64,000 bases of DNA from contig CAKZYA010000024.1 of the NCBI GenBank assembly GCA_937883755.1, positions 114,618 through 178,617 of the forward strand, read 5' to 3'. The notes beneath the pieces were generated by a model. That model was given only the letters and a program-made list of their open reading frames with translations. It did no database searches and was not told where the DNA came from. How positions within the stretch are numbered: the stretch's first letter is position 1; every line of letters starts with the position of its first letter. The position numbers and the translations under genes were made by a program. Source of the stretch: an uncultured Flammeovirgaceae bacterium (GTDB lineage: Bacteria; Bacteroidota; Bacteroidia; Cytophagales; Cyclobacteriaceae). Shown here piece after piece: positions 27,435-35,632 of the stretch.

Positions 27435-28409
27435 ATGATTATTGTAACGGGCGGAGCAGGATTTATTGGTAGCAATCTAATTAAAGGCCTGAACGAGCTA
27501 GGGCACAATGATATTTTAGTGGTTGACAATCTGGCTAACGCTGCCAAGCACCTGAACCTTAACGGAGTGTTAGTTAGCGATTTTCTGGATAAACACGATT
27601 TTCTACAAGCTCTACCCGATCTTAAAAATATAGAAGCAGTATTCCACCAAGGAGCTTGCTCATCTACTACCGAGACCGATGGTGAGTATATGATGCGGAA
27701 CAATTATCAGTTCTCCAAAACGCTACTTCACTATTGCGTAGATAATAAGATTCCTTTCTACTACGCCTCCAGTGCGTCTGTTTACGGCAACGGTGAGAAT
27801 GGATTTGCTGAGAAGCGGGAGTGCGAGTACCCACTGAATGTATATGCCTTCTCTAAGTTCATGTTTGATCACTACGTACTGCGCTACCTGGAAAAAAATA
27901 CAGTCGACTCTCCAGTTATTGGGCTGCGCTACTTTAACGTATATGGTTATCAGGAAAACCACAAAGGCAGTATGGCTTCGGTGATCTTTCACTTTTATAA
28001 TCAACTACGCGAAGGTGGAAAGATGCGACTATTTGAAGGTAGCGACGACTTCCGGCGTGACTTTATTTTTGTAGAGGACGTGGTGCGGGTAAACCTTCAC
28101 TTTTTTCAACAGCCTCAAACCGGAATTTACAATTGTGGTACGGGCGAGGCACGTAGCTTTCTGGATATTGCTAAAATCATTCAACAGCTAGAAACCCAGG
28201 AAACTCAGATTGAATTCATCCCTTTTCCTGATCATTTAGTGGGTAAATACCAAACGTTTACACAGGCAAACTTACAAGCTCTTCGCGATGCAGGGTATGC
28301 CCAGCCCTTTGTCTCTTTAGAAGAAGGTGTAAAACGCTACTACCAAAGATTACAATCGCATCAAGGATTATTCATAACTTCTTTTAAGCTAGGAGTAAAT
28401 TTGAGCTAA
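27435..28409 (+). CDS. hldD: ADP-L-glycero-D-manno-heptose 6-epimerase
   Basis: Converts ADP-D-glycero-manno-heptose to the L,D form for lipopolysaccharide inner core, in the cytoplasm. It is an extended SDR: VTGGAGFIGSNLI at the N-terminus, HQGACSSTTETDG, YASSASVYG, the catalytic YAFSKFMFDHYV (YxxxK), then GLRYFNVYGYQENHKGSMASV and FRRDFIFVEDVV, which together are characteristic of HldD. Length 324 is normal. It has its own promoter and is divergent from the PSCyt1 gene. No other heptose genes are in the window. Confidence 0.94.
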   Translation: MIIVTGGAGFIGSNLIKGLNELGHNDILVVDNLANAAKHLNLNGVLVSDFLDKHDFLQALPDLKNIEAVFHQGACSSTTETDGEYMMRNNYQFSKTLLHYCVDNKIPFYYASSASVYGNGENGFAEKRECEYPLNVYAFSKFMFDHYVLRYLEKNTVDSPVIGLRYFNVYGYQENHKGSMASVIFHFYNQLREGGKMRLFEGSDDFRRDFIFVEDVVRVNLHFFQQPQTGIYNCGTGEARSFLDIAKIIQQLETQETQIEFIPFPDHLVGKYQTFTQANLQALRDAGYAQPFVSLEEGVKRYYQRLQSHQGLFITSFKLGVNLS

Positions 28410-28506
28410 TTTGGTCAAAACTATAGCAAGATTTGAATAGTTATGCTTTTCAATTATTTGGTATTTTTATTAAATACATTACAAATAATCGGGATTTTCA
28501 TTGCTT

Positions 28507-28530
28507 GAAAAGTAAAAAATTTTGCTTTTC
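28507..28530 (+). terminator. AT-rich hairpin downstream of hldD
   Basis: GAAAAG (28507-28512) pairs with CTTTTC (28525-28530), with inner A/T pairs, about 100 bp after the hldD stop and followed by TTTG. The U tract is short, so terminator function is only possible. Confidence 0.3.
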
Positions 28531-28641
28531 TTTGAATTGTTCTTGCTTTGCTAAAGTGAAGAATGCTCTCTAATCCAACAGCCTCAGCAAAAAGGTCAGT
28601 TTAGTTAAACCACATTATTAACTTTTTAAAGAATGATCACC

Positions 28642-29277
28642 ATGAGGCATTTCATCGTGTTGCTGGGAGTCCTATGTCTGTTTCACACAGTTCAAGCTAA
28701 AAAAACAAAAGAAAAGTGGAAGTACGGTAGTATCGTACTGAACAGCGGTCAACAATTTGAAGGAAATTTAAAGTTTGACCTGGAAAACGATGTAGTAGTA
28801 CTACAGAAGGGCAAACGGATATTAGCCTTTAGTGCGTTTTCTGTGCAATCATTCCTGGCAGTAGATACTACCAATGGTTTTACCCAAAAGTTTTTTTCCT
28901 TACCCTATTCAGAGAAGCGAACACGCGCTCGCTCAAGATTCTTTCAACTAGTGTACGATGGGCGGTTCGCGCTTTTTGTCCGGGAGAAAGGGGTTCCAGT
29001 GACTGCTGTTTCTACAGCAAACTACCCTACTCGTCAGAATCCGAACGACCAGAAAAAAGCATATACTCATGAGTATTTTGTATTACTGCCCGATGGTAGT
29101 TTTCAGAAATTTCGGGCGGGGCGACGCCATTTGGCCGAGCTTTTCTCGTTAGAAGAGGAGAGAGCCAAGCAAGTGGGAAGGTACATTACAAATAATGACA
29201 TTGATTTTAGCAAGCAGCCCGATATCATCCGGCTTATTCATTACTGTGTGAACCAGGAAACGATTGCCAGTCGCTGA
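28642..29277 (+). CDS. Secreted protein of unknown function
   Basis: I do not recognise a family. The ATG at 28642 gives a compact signal peptide (MRHFIVLLGVLCLFHTVQA); an ATG 9 bp earlier is equally open. The mature protein is basic, about 190 residues, begins KKTKEKWKYGSIVLNSGQ, and reads like a beta-rich domain with GNLKFDLENDVVVLQKGK, which resembles proteins that annotate as secreted DUF4369-like or surface beta-sandwich domains, but no signature is firm. The C-terminus is helical and charged (ELFSLEEERAKQVGRYITNN). It lies alone between hldD and the PAS sensor on the same strand, with spacers of about 180-220 bp on each side. Confidence 0.7.
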   Translation: MRHFIVLLGVLCLFHTVQAKKTKEKWKYGSIVLNSGQQFEGNLKFDLENDVVVLQKGKRILAFSAFSVQSFLAVDTTNGFTQKFFSLPYSEKRTRARSRFFQLVYDGRFALFVREKGVPVTAVSTANYPTRQNPNDQKKAYTHEYFVLLPDGSFQKFRAGRRHLAELFSLEEERAKQVGRYITNNDIDFSKQPDIIRLIHYCVNQETIASR

Positions 29278-29459
29278 TACCTTTCGCATAATAGCTTATA
29301 TGCAATCAGTAATTACTTAGGTTCACCTAGAATCAATAATTACCAGTTTATACCAAAATCTTAATAACATTTAACTTCACAAAGTTATTATAGTATTAAG
29401 ATAGTGCCTCCATTGCTAATGAGACGCACTATCCACTTGGTTATGACTGGTTGTGATCC

Positions 29460-30983
29460 ATGAAGAGAAGGTACGTCGTAGGGATTTTCATTGCTGCACT
29501 TATTCTAATAGGTAATCAAATATTTATTCAATACTGGTTAGCTCAAAAGAAATACGACGCTAAAGCTATCAACTTAGCAGGTCGCCAAAGGATGCTGAGC
29601 CAGCGTATTAATCTGAGTTTTTATCGCTTGATTGAGGGAACCACTACTATTGATACTTTACAAAATTTGATGGAAGAGTGGAAAACCGCCCATCACGCAC
29701 TTTTGCAGGGAAGCCCAGCGATAGAGTCAGTAGAAGAACCAGAGGCTAAAGTATTGTTACTTCAGTTGTCTGCCAATATTGATTTTGTCGACCGCCAATT
29801 GACTGAATCAGACATGGCTACGGCCAGTAACTTATCCGCAATTACTGAAAACCAATCAACTTTCTTACGCTCTATGGATAGAGTGGTGAACCTCCTGGAG
29901 CAGGAGTCTGAAAGAAAGTTACGGTTTATTGTGGTTACCGAAATCTTGCTGATGTTACTTTCGCTGACCGTACTCACTTTGGAAGTGAGGTATATCTACA
30001 TGCCTATTGAAAAAACACTAAATCAGGCTTTACTTAAGGTAAAAGAGCAGAGCAGAAACAAACTTATGGCCATTTATGAAAGCACTATCGACGCTTTCTT
30101 GTTCCTTAACAACAACCTAATGGTACAATATAGTAACCGAAACGCCAAAAAATTTAGCCAGACAATGTTTAGTAAGGAGGTAGAAGTGGGCGATTATCTG
30201 CCAGATGCCATACCGACAGAACAAAGGCAAGAAATGGAGCAACATTACCAGCAGGTATTGGCGAGCAACCCGGTTGAATTTGAAAAGTTCGATGGAAAGT
30301 ATTGGTGGCAGTTTAGTTTGTTTCCGGTATACGACGAACGCAAGCAGATTATAGGCATTGCTCAGAATGTGCGGGACATTACCCAGCGTAATGAGCTGAT
30401 TCATGAAAATAGAGTAATGGCTCAACGGCTAGAGCTTATCGCTGAAAATTTTCCTAACGGCTCCATCAGTCTAATTGATCAAGATTTAACGATACTCTAT
30501 ACCAATGGTGATGGTTACCGGAAAATGGGCGTTGATCACCAAACTATAGTTGGGCAGTCCCTCCAATCATTTTTATCTCCTGATCTATACGAGCAGTTTG
30601 AACAGATACTACCCGATATACTGGCCGGACAAACTGTAGAATTCAAAGCTAACTATCAGGGTAAGTACTTTTTAAATATTGTGCAGCCGATACCGAATAA
30701 GATAAACGATTTTTCAAGATTTATATTAACCTCGACCGATATTAGCCAACTTATCGAGTATCAGAACGAGATTCTGGACCGAAATCAAAAACTGGAGGAG
30801 ATTGCCTGGATGCAGTCGCATAAAATTCGGGGGCCCCTTTCGACCATTATGGGGTTGGTAGGTTTAATGCTTTCTGAGAAAGAAGAGGGCTTAAACGTAG
30901 AATATCTAGAAAGTCTAAGAGAAACCTGCGATACCTTAGATCAGGTAATTAGACGAATTGTTAAAATTACCGAACCGATATAG
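29460..30983 (+). CDS. PilJ-N/PAS membrane sensor with H-box-like segment but no ATPase domain
   Basis: Probable signal sensor. An N-terminal membrane helix (about 6-28) is followed by the PilJ-type sensor signature NLAGRQRMLSQRI, a second helix near 158-176, then two PAS domains at about 200-310 and 325-430. The C-terminus has WMQSHKIRGPLSTIMGLVGL (residues about 450-470), which matches the dimerisation/phosphoacceptor H box of Bacteroidota histidine kinases, and then a helix with LDQVIRRIVKITEPI and a stop. No N, G1, F or G2 box of a HATPase domain follows in any frame before 31100. Similar proteins ending here are seen in Cytophagales, so this is probably natural and not a truncation, but partner kinase and output are unknown. 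Confidence 0.8.
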   Translation: MKRRYVVGIFIAALILIGNQIFIQYWLAQKKYDAKAINLAGRQRMLSQRINLSFYRLIEGTTTIDTLQNLMEEWKTAHHALLQGSPAIESVEEPEAKVLLLQLSANIDFVDRQLTESDMATASNLSAITENQSTFLRSMDRVVNLLEQESERKLRFIVVTEILLMLLSLTVLTLEVRYIYMPIEKTLNQALLKVKEQSRNKLMAIYESTIDAFLFLNNNLMVQYSNRNAKKFSQTMFSKEVEVGDYLPDAIPTEQRQEMEQHYQQVLASNPVEFEKFDGKYWWQFSLFPVYDERKQIIGIAQNVRDITQRNELIHENRVMAQRLELIAENFPNGSISLIDQDLTILYTNGDGYRKMGVDHQTIVGQSLQSFLSPDLYEQFEQILPDILAGQTVEFKANYQGKYFLNIVQPIPNKINDFSRFILTSTDISQLIEYQNEILDRNQKLEEIAWMQSHKIRGPLSTIMGLVGLMLSEKEEGLNVEYLESLRETCDTLDQVIRRIVKITEPI

Positions 30984-31108
30984 TGGAAAGCAGCCCTCAT
31001 TAGACAGGTCTAAATCATGATTTAAAGATGGGATCCTGAATTCTTTACACTACTATTATCTGTATCTCTTTTTTGCATTTCAAGTGTATTGAGGATTATC
31101 CTACTAGT

Positions 31109-31138
31109 AAAAAGCCCCTAGACAATGCTGCCTAGGGG
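31109..31138 (-). terminator. Rho-independent terminator for the small minus-strand gene
   Basis: Perfect 7-bp stem CCCCTAG (31115-31121) / CTAGGGG (31132-31138) with a 10-nt loop. Read on the minus strand it is followed by CTTTTT (31114-31109). It lies about 130 bp past the stop of the gene at 31267-31518. Confidence 0.75.
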
Positions 31139-31266
31139 TATTAACCATTCTGACTTATAATTGTGAGTCTTACTGAGTAACTAACATTCGCTTAGAGTCA
31201 ATTACTTTACCGTCGGCTTTCAGTTGGCATGAGCTAACTCTATCCTACTGGCTTTATAATATGGAG

Positions 31267-31518
31267 CTATTTCTTCTTCTCCTGTTTCAACGCTATAATG
31301 ATTTCTATTACTCGCTTCACGTCCTCTTCGTGTAAGGAAGCGAACTCCAGCTTTTCACCACAATTACTCGTGATTTTTACCCTAAACTTTTTAGCCACCG
31401 GGGCAGCTGCGGCAGCAGCAGCTACCTGAGCACCGTAGGTGCGAAATCTTTTTCTCACTACATGAAACATAACAATTAGAGTGGCAGCCCAAGCTATCAG
31501 TAATAAGAGTAAATTCAT
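31267..31518 (-). CDS. Small single-pass membrane protein, unknown function
   Basis: 83 residues with an N-terminal membrane helix (LLLLLIAWAATLIVMFHVV), a basic patch (RKRFR), an alanine-rich linker (a run of Ala ending in PVAKK), and a small soluble domain with FRVKITSNCGEKLEF and a C-terminal amphipathic helix rich in Lys. The purine-rich GAGG lies 4-7 bp before the ATG on the minus strand, and a good terminator follows, which supports a real, independently transcribed gene. No family recognised. One Cys is present in the soluble part. Confidence 0.6.
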   Translation of the reverse strand: MNLLLLLIAWAATLIVMFHVVRKRFRTYGAQVAAAAAAAPVAKKFRVKITSNCGEKLEFASLHEEDVKRVIEIIIALKQEKKK

Positions 31519-32054
31519 AGTGCCTCGTATAAAGGGTGATTCGTTACTATATCAAGATAATGAATTTACTTTTCACTTTGAAGAAGGTGTAACTCTTTCG
31601 TATTCTTCTAATAGTACCAATACCACTTAGATAGCGAACTTTTCCAGCACAATTTATTATTGTGCTGACCAGTAATCTAAATCCTCCTTCACCCTCTTTT
31701 CCAAAGGAGGAGAAGCACTCATTCTATTTTAGTAGTTCATTTGTAAGACAGCAAATACTATAGCTCAATTTTCAAGATGGTAGTTCGGTTTTGCCTCTCT
31801 CTTTATTAGTTTAATTAACTCTTCTCGTCAGAACCATTACTAAACACTCTGGTATGTAGCAGTTCTGCCCAAAATAGCAGCATTTGGGTTTTGGTAGTGT
31901 CGTCTTTGTGCTGAATGATTTCAATTAGATCTTCCCAATACTAAGCAGGAGATACCAACATTCACTGGACGCAAAACCTCATCCGGCAAAGTGATTCATA
32001 TAAACTGTCGTTTTAATATCGTATTCAAACTAATTCATAACCGAACCGTTGAGC
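31519..32054. other. Non-coding spacer between the small membrane gene and pirin
   Basis: No frame of believable coding character on either strand. It contains one hairpin repeat (31682-31711, listed separately). The sequence is otherwise unstructured to the eye; it may hold the promoters of both flanking divergent genes. Confidence 0.4.
31682..31711. repeat. Palindromic intergenic repeat
   Basis: TCCTCCTT (31682-31689) pairs with AAGGAGGA (31704-31711) around a 14-nt pyrimidine-rich loop. Short hairpins of this CTCCTT...AAGGAG type are dispersed between genes in many bacterial genomes; copy number here cannot be checked. Confidence 0.45.
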
Positions 32055-32927
32055 ATGAGTAGAAAACCAACCTCAACTATCATGCGAAGTATTAAGCAGA
32101 TACATCAGACTTTGTCTGATCCCATTGGCGAGTTGCCTACTTTTCGTCCGATACCTACCGTTTCCCTGCCTCATCTTGATCCGTTTTTGTTTGTGAACCA
32201 TCATGGCCCGCACGAGTATCGTCCGGGCAATCAGGGTTTGCCGTTTGGGCCGCATCCGCACCGGGGGTTTGAGACACTTACCTACATCTTTAAGGGCGAT
32301 ATTGTGCATCAGGATACACAGGGGTTTAAGAGTAAAATTGAAGCTGGGGGCATTCAGTGGATGACTGCCGGAAGCGGTCTGTTGCACTCGGAGGTATCTT
32401 CAGAAGAATTTAAAGCCCACGGCGGGGTAGAAGAGGTAATTCAACTCTGGCTCAACCTTCCGGCCAAACTCAAGATGACTGAGCCTAACTACGTGGGACT
32501 ATCCAAAAACGAAATCACCCACATCAGCGAAGACGATGGTAAAGTGACTATCCATTTGATTTCCGGTGATTGGCGAGGACAAACGGGGCCGGTAGAATCA
32601 CTCACCAATCTCACCATGACTAGCGTGGATTTGAAAAATGGAGGCGAGTTAGCAGTAGACATCCCGACTACGCATCAGGTTTTATTCTACGTAGTCAGTG
32701 GGGCGGTAGAGGTAAACAGTCGTACTGCCCAAATGCACGAGCTGGTGGAGTTTGGTATGGACGGAGAATCCATAGAAGTAATGGCTGAGGAAAAATCCCG
32801 CCTTATTCTCGGGCACGGCGAACCCTTCAACGAGCGCATTGTAGCCCACGGTCCCTTCGTGATGAATTCCGAAGCCGAAATCCGCCAGGCGTTTCAAGAC
32901 TATCAATCGGGGAAGATGGGAGTGTAG
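32055..32927 (+). CDS. Pirin family protein
   Basis: Cupin-fold iron protein; some homologues have quercetin 2,3-dioxygenase activity. The metal-site residues are present: two His in GPHPHRGFETLTY and the His/Glu of GLLHSEV about 45 residues later. Other pirin motifs are DPFLFVNHHGP and GGIQWMTAGSG. The C-terminal cupin carries LGHGEPFNERIVAHGPFVMNS, typical of the family. The ATG at 32055 is used (an in-frame TTG is 6 bp upstream; an ATG at 32082 is also possible). It is monocistronic, with the repeat-rich spacer after it. Physiological substrate unknown. Confidence 0.9.
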   Translation: MSRKPTSTIMRSIKQIHQTLSDPIGELPTFRPIPTVSLPHLDPFLFVNHHGPHEYRPGNQGLPFGPHPHRGFETLTYIFKGDIVHQDTQGFKSKIEAGGIQWMTAGSGLLHSEVSSEEFKAHGGVEEVIQLWLNLPAKLKMTEPNYVGLSKNEITHISEDDGKVTIHLISGDWRGQTGPVESLTNLTMTSVDLKNGGELAVDIPTTHQVLFYVVSGAVEVNSRTAQMHELVEFGMDGESIEVMAEEKSRLILGHGEPFNERIVAHGPFVMNSEAEIRQAFQDYQSGKMGV

Positions 32928-33256
32928 AGAGGGTAATCAGCCAACTTATACAGAAGTATTTGAGTACAGTATCAAATTGAAGTATAAATTTCAGGTTCTA
33001 GGTAAATTTATGTAGTTGGTTTTATTCATCCCTGCCATAGACTTACGAAGTTTACTTTCACAGTGGTAGCGAGAAAAACTAGTGGCAAAAACTTCGCAAG
33101 TCTCCCCCCATATGAAATCATCTAGAACCAGATTTCATTGTCACTTTATCACGATAAGTATGGCGAAGTGACTGATACCTGACGATCTTCCACATGGTAA
33201 GATCGCTTCGCAGAGCCTCGCGATGACGGCCTGTTATACTCGATTTTGCTTAGGAC
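32928..33256. repeat. Intergenic cluster of inverted repeats (REP-like)
   Basis: Three hairpins lie in this 329-bp gap. Arms 33040-33053 and 33089-33102 (GACTTACGAAGTTT / AAACTTCGCAAGTC) match at 13 of 14 positions. ATGAAATC (33112-33119) pairs with GATTTCAT (33131-33138). GATCTT (33184-33189) pairs with AAGATC (33199-33204) and is followed by GCTTCGCAGAGCCTCGCGA, which resembles REP-type palindromes found between genes in many bacteria. A single arm of the first repeat recurs at 46876-46889. No gene is seen here. Confidence 0.55.
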
Positions 33257-35512
33257 TTATCTGCTACCAAAATTCACCTTCACGCTCGCTCTTAAAAAGA
33301 ATGGAGTGCCGGGGGTGAAATGAATCTCCGAAACGGGTTCGGGCTCGTCTAATAATCGGGATTCGGTTTCAAACTGGGCTTCCCGCCAGTTCTGGTTGAA
33401 GATGTTTTCTGCGGTCAATCCAAATTCGTAACGAGAAACTGAGTAAGTAACTTTAGCATCCATCAGAAAATAACCTTCCGCGGTGAGGCTGTAGTCTTCG
33501 TTAGCGGGTCGATCACCCAGAAACCGATAGTTAAGCCGGGCATTAATACCATTGGGAAACTTAAAGCCTACTCCCCCAATACTGGTCAAGACCGGAGCCA
33601 GTGGAATGTAGTGCTGCCCTTCGGGAGCATTCAGGGCACGAGGGTCGGTCACATTAAGGTCAGCATCCAAGTATAGCCAAGGGCGCAATTGGTACCGTAG
33701 AGCCAGGTCAATTCCCCGCCGACGGGTTTTGCCCCCGGCTTCTACGATACCTTCATCTCCCACGTATACAAATTCTTGATCAAGATTGAGCCACCAGGCG
33801 GTAGTGTTGACGAGCAGATTGGGCAGGGGCTTAAAGATTGCCCCCACGTCGGCACCGTAGGCTCGGGGTAGTATTTCCTGGCCTTGTTGGGCAACCACTA
33901 CGCGGGCATCATTAGAGTGAAATCCGGTACTAGCCTTGGCAAAAAGCTGAATACGGTCGTTGAGCTGATAATTGACGTTCAGCTTAGGACTCCAGATACC
34001 TTTAGCTTGACTTTGGTTTTGAGGAGCCGTCGCTAGGGCATTTCGGTACGAGAAGTGGAAGTAATCGTAGCGCAGCCCAGCACTTACCGATAGCTGAGAA
34101 GTAAGGTCCAGCGTATGACGCACCCAGGCACTAGCATTGGCTTGCTCCACATCACCCCGCGATAGATCACTTAGTCGAGTGACCCGGTTTTGGGTTCGAG
34201 ATAAGCGAACATCCTGTACATCGTCGTAGCGAAAGCCAACGCCTACTTCGGTAAGTCCGTCCATTCCAGCAACGCGGTGATTAAGACTGTATGAACCTCG
34301 GTAACCGTAAATATTCCGGGTTTCGCTCTGCCGAATCTGATCGCCTCGTATCGGGTCATTCAGGAAAAAGGTAAAGTTGGAGAATAGATCAAAATCGTAG
34401 CGGGTGAAGTAAAGCTGGTTGGTAAGTGTTCCTCGGTTACCAACACTCTGAGTGAGTTGTAGGTTGGCATTGGTTCGGCGGGTAGTTCCACCTTCGGTAT
34501 CATCAATAGCTCCAAAGCGAGAGATACGACCCGACTCTACTGCCCGCACTGGGATTTGCCCCGAAGCATCCCAGCGGCTGCCGAAAGTAGAGAAACTAGC
34601 GGTCAGCCGGGTGCGATCTTTCACTAGTAGATTATATTTACCCAGCAAGTTGAGTCGGAGAAAATCCTGGGGGCTTTCAAAGTACCCATCCGACCGGAAG
34701 AGTTCTCCTGCTAAGTAACCATTCTGCCGGATTTGTCCGCGCTCTTTATTCAAAAGGTTGATCATCGCTACCGTTCGTAGCGTATTAAACTGACCACCTT
34801 CCAGTTTTATCGAACTCTGATCTAGTACGTCAACTGTTTCAAAGGCAGCGTATCCCGCTGTAGCAAAATCACCTATACTGGCATCGTGTGACCCTAGCCC
34901 AAAATCTACTTGCTTTATTGTTTCCGGAATCACGAAGTGTAAATCAGAATAGCCTTGTCCGTGTGCGTGCGACACCATATTAACGGGTAAGCCATCTACG
35001 GTTAGATTAATATCAGTACCGTGGTCAATATCAAATCCGCGCAGAAAAATCTGCTCAGCTTTTCCCCCTCCGGCGTGCTGGGCAATGAATAGTCCCGGTA
35101 CCTGCCGGAGAACATCTTGGGAGGTTTGAATCGGTCGCAGGTTAATATCATAAGCTGAGATAGTCTTCCGAAGCAGGGACTCGCCAGACGAAACGATTAT
35201 ATCGGCTAATTCCACGCTGCCTGGTTTCAGGTAAATATTTAGTGGTTCGTTAGCTTGGCTGTCATCAATAGGCTGGGTAATTGATTCATAGCCGATAAAG
35301 GAAAGTTGTAAAGTATCATTGCCAGGATCTGTTGCTATCCGGAAGGAACCCAACCGATTGGTTGTCGTTCCGGTTTGGTTGTCTAGCACCACGTTAACCC
35401 CAATGAGTGGCTCGCCCGTAGTGAGATCATAAACCGAACCTTGAAGAATATTTTGGGCTACAAGAGCTTGAATTGAACACAGAAGTGCTGCTAAGAATAC
35501 GAACAATCGCAT
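33257..35512 (-). CDS. TonB-dependent receptor with carboxypeptidase-regulatory-like domain
   Basis: Outer-membrane TonB-dependent transporter of 751 residues. The signal peptide (MRLFVFLAALLCSIQALVAQ) is followed by a carboxypeptidase-regulatory-like domain (about 22-105, LQGSVYDLTTGEPLIGVNVV ... LSFIGYESI), a plug (about 110-230, SQDVLRQVPGLFIAQHAGGG, FLRGFDIDHGTDINLTVDG) and a barrel ending SVKVNFGSR. The plug's H-rich loop (PVNMVSHAHGQGYSDLHFV) is a feature of receptors proposed to act on metal-containing ligands, but this is inference. It is the last gene of a four-gene minus-strand set with two DUF4331 parts and a TPR lipoprotein; a 120-bp gap with an inverted repeat separates it from the TPR gene. 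Confidence 0.92.
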   Translation of the reverse strand: MRLFVFLAALLCSIQALVAQNILQGSVYDLTTGEPLIGVNVVLDNQTGTTTNRLGSFRIATDPGNDTLQLSFIGYESITQPIDDSQANEPLNIYLKPGSVELADIIVSSGESLLRKTISAYDINLRPIQTSQDVLRQVPGLFIAQHAGGGKAEQIFLRGFDIDHGTDINLTVDGLPVNMVSHAHGQGYSDLHFVIPETIKQVDFGLGSHDASIGDFATAGYAAFETVDVLDQSSIKLEGGQFNTLRTVAMINLLNKERGQIRQNGYLAGELFRSDGYFESPQDFLRLNLLGKYNLLVKDRTRLTASFSTFGSRWDASGQIPVRAVESGRISRFGAIDDTEGGTTRRTNANLQLTQSVGNRGTLTNQLYFTRYDFDLFSNFTFFLNDPIRGDQIRQSETRNIYGYRGSYSLNHRVAGMDGLTEVGVGFRYDDVQDVRLSRTQNRVTRLSDLSRGDVEQANASAWVRHTLDLTSQLSVSAGLRYDYFHFSYRNALATAPQNQSQAKGIWSPKLNVNYQLNDRIQLFAKASTGFHSNDARVVVAQQGQEILPRAYGADVGAIFKPLPNLLVNTTAWWLNLDQEFVYVGDEGIVEAGGKTRRRGIDLALRYQLRPWLYLDADLNVTDPRALNAPEGQHYIPLAPVLTSIGGVGFKFPNGINARLNYRFLGDRPANEDYSLTAEGYFLMDAKVTYSVSRYEFGLTAENIFNQNWREAQFETESRLLDEPEPVSEIHFTPGTPFFLRASVKVNFGSR

Positions 35513-35584
35513 AATTGTATTAGATAAGAGATAAATGATAGAGTTAGTGAATAATGGAATCCCACGTGGAACGTGAATGAGTGA

Positions 35585-35622
35585 ATAAATAATTAGAATA
35601 ATGTTTATTCATTCACTCGCTC
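35585..35622. repeat. Inverted repeat between TPR and TonB-receptor genes
   Basis: TGAATAAA near 35582-35589 pairs with TTTATTCA near 35606-35613 as part of a longer imperfect palindrome of GTGAAT/ATTCAC units. It could attenuate transcription between the two genes or protect the upstream message. A small palindrome CCACGTGG lies just beside it at about 35563. Confidence 0.35.
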
Positions 35623-35632
35623 TTTATCTCCT

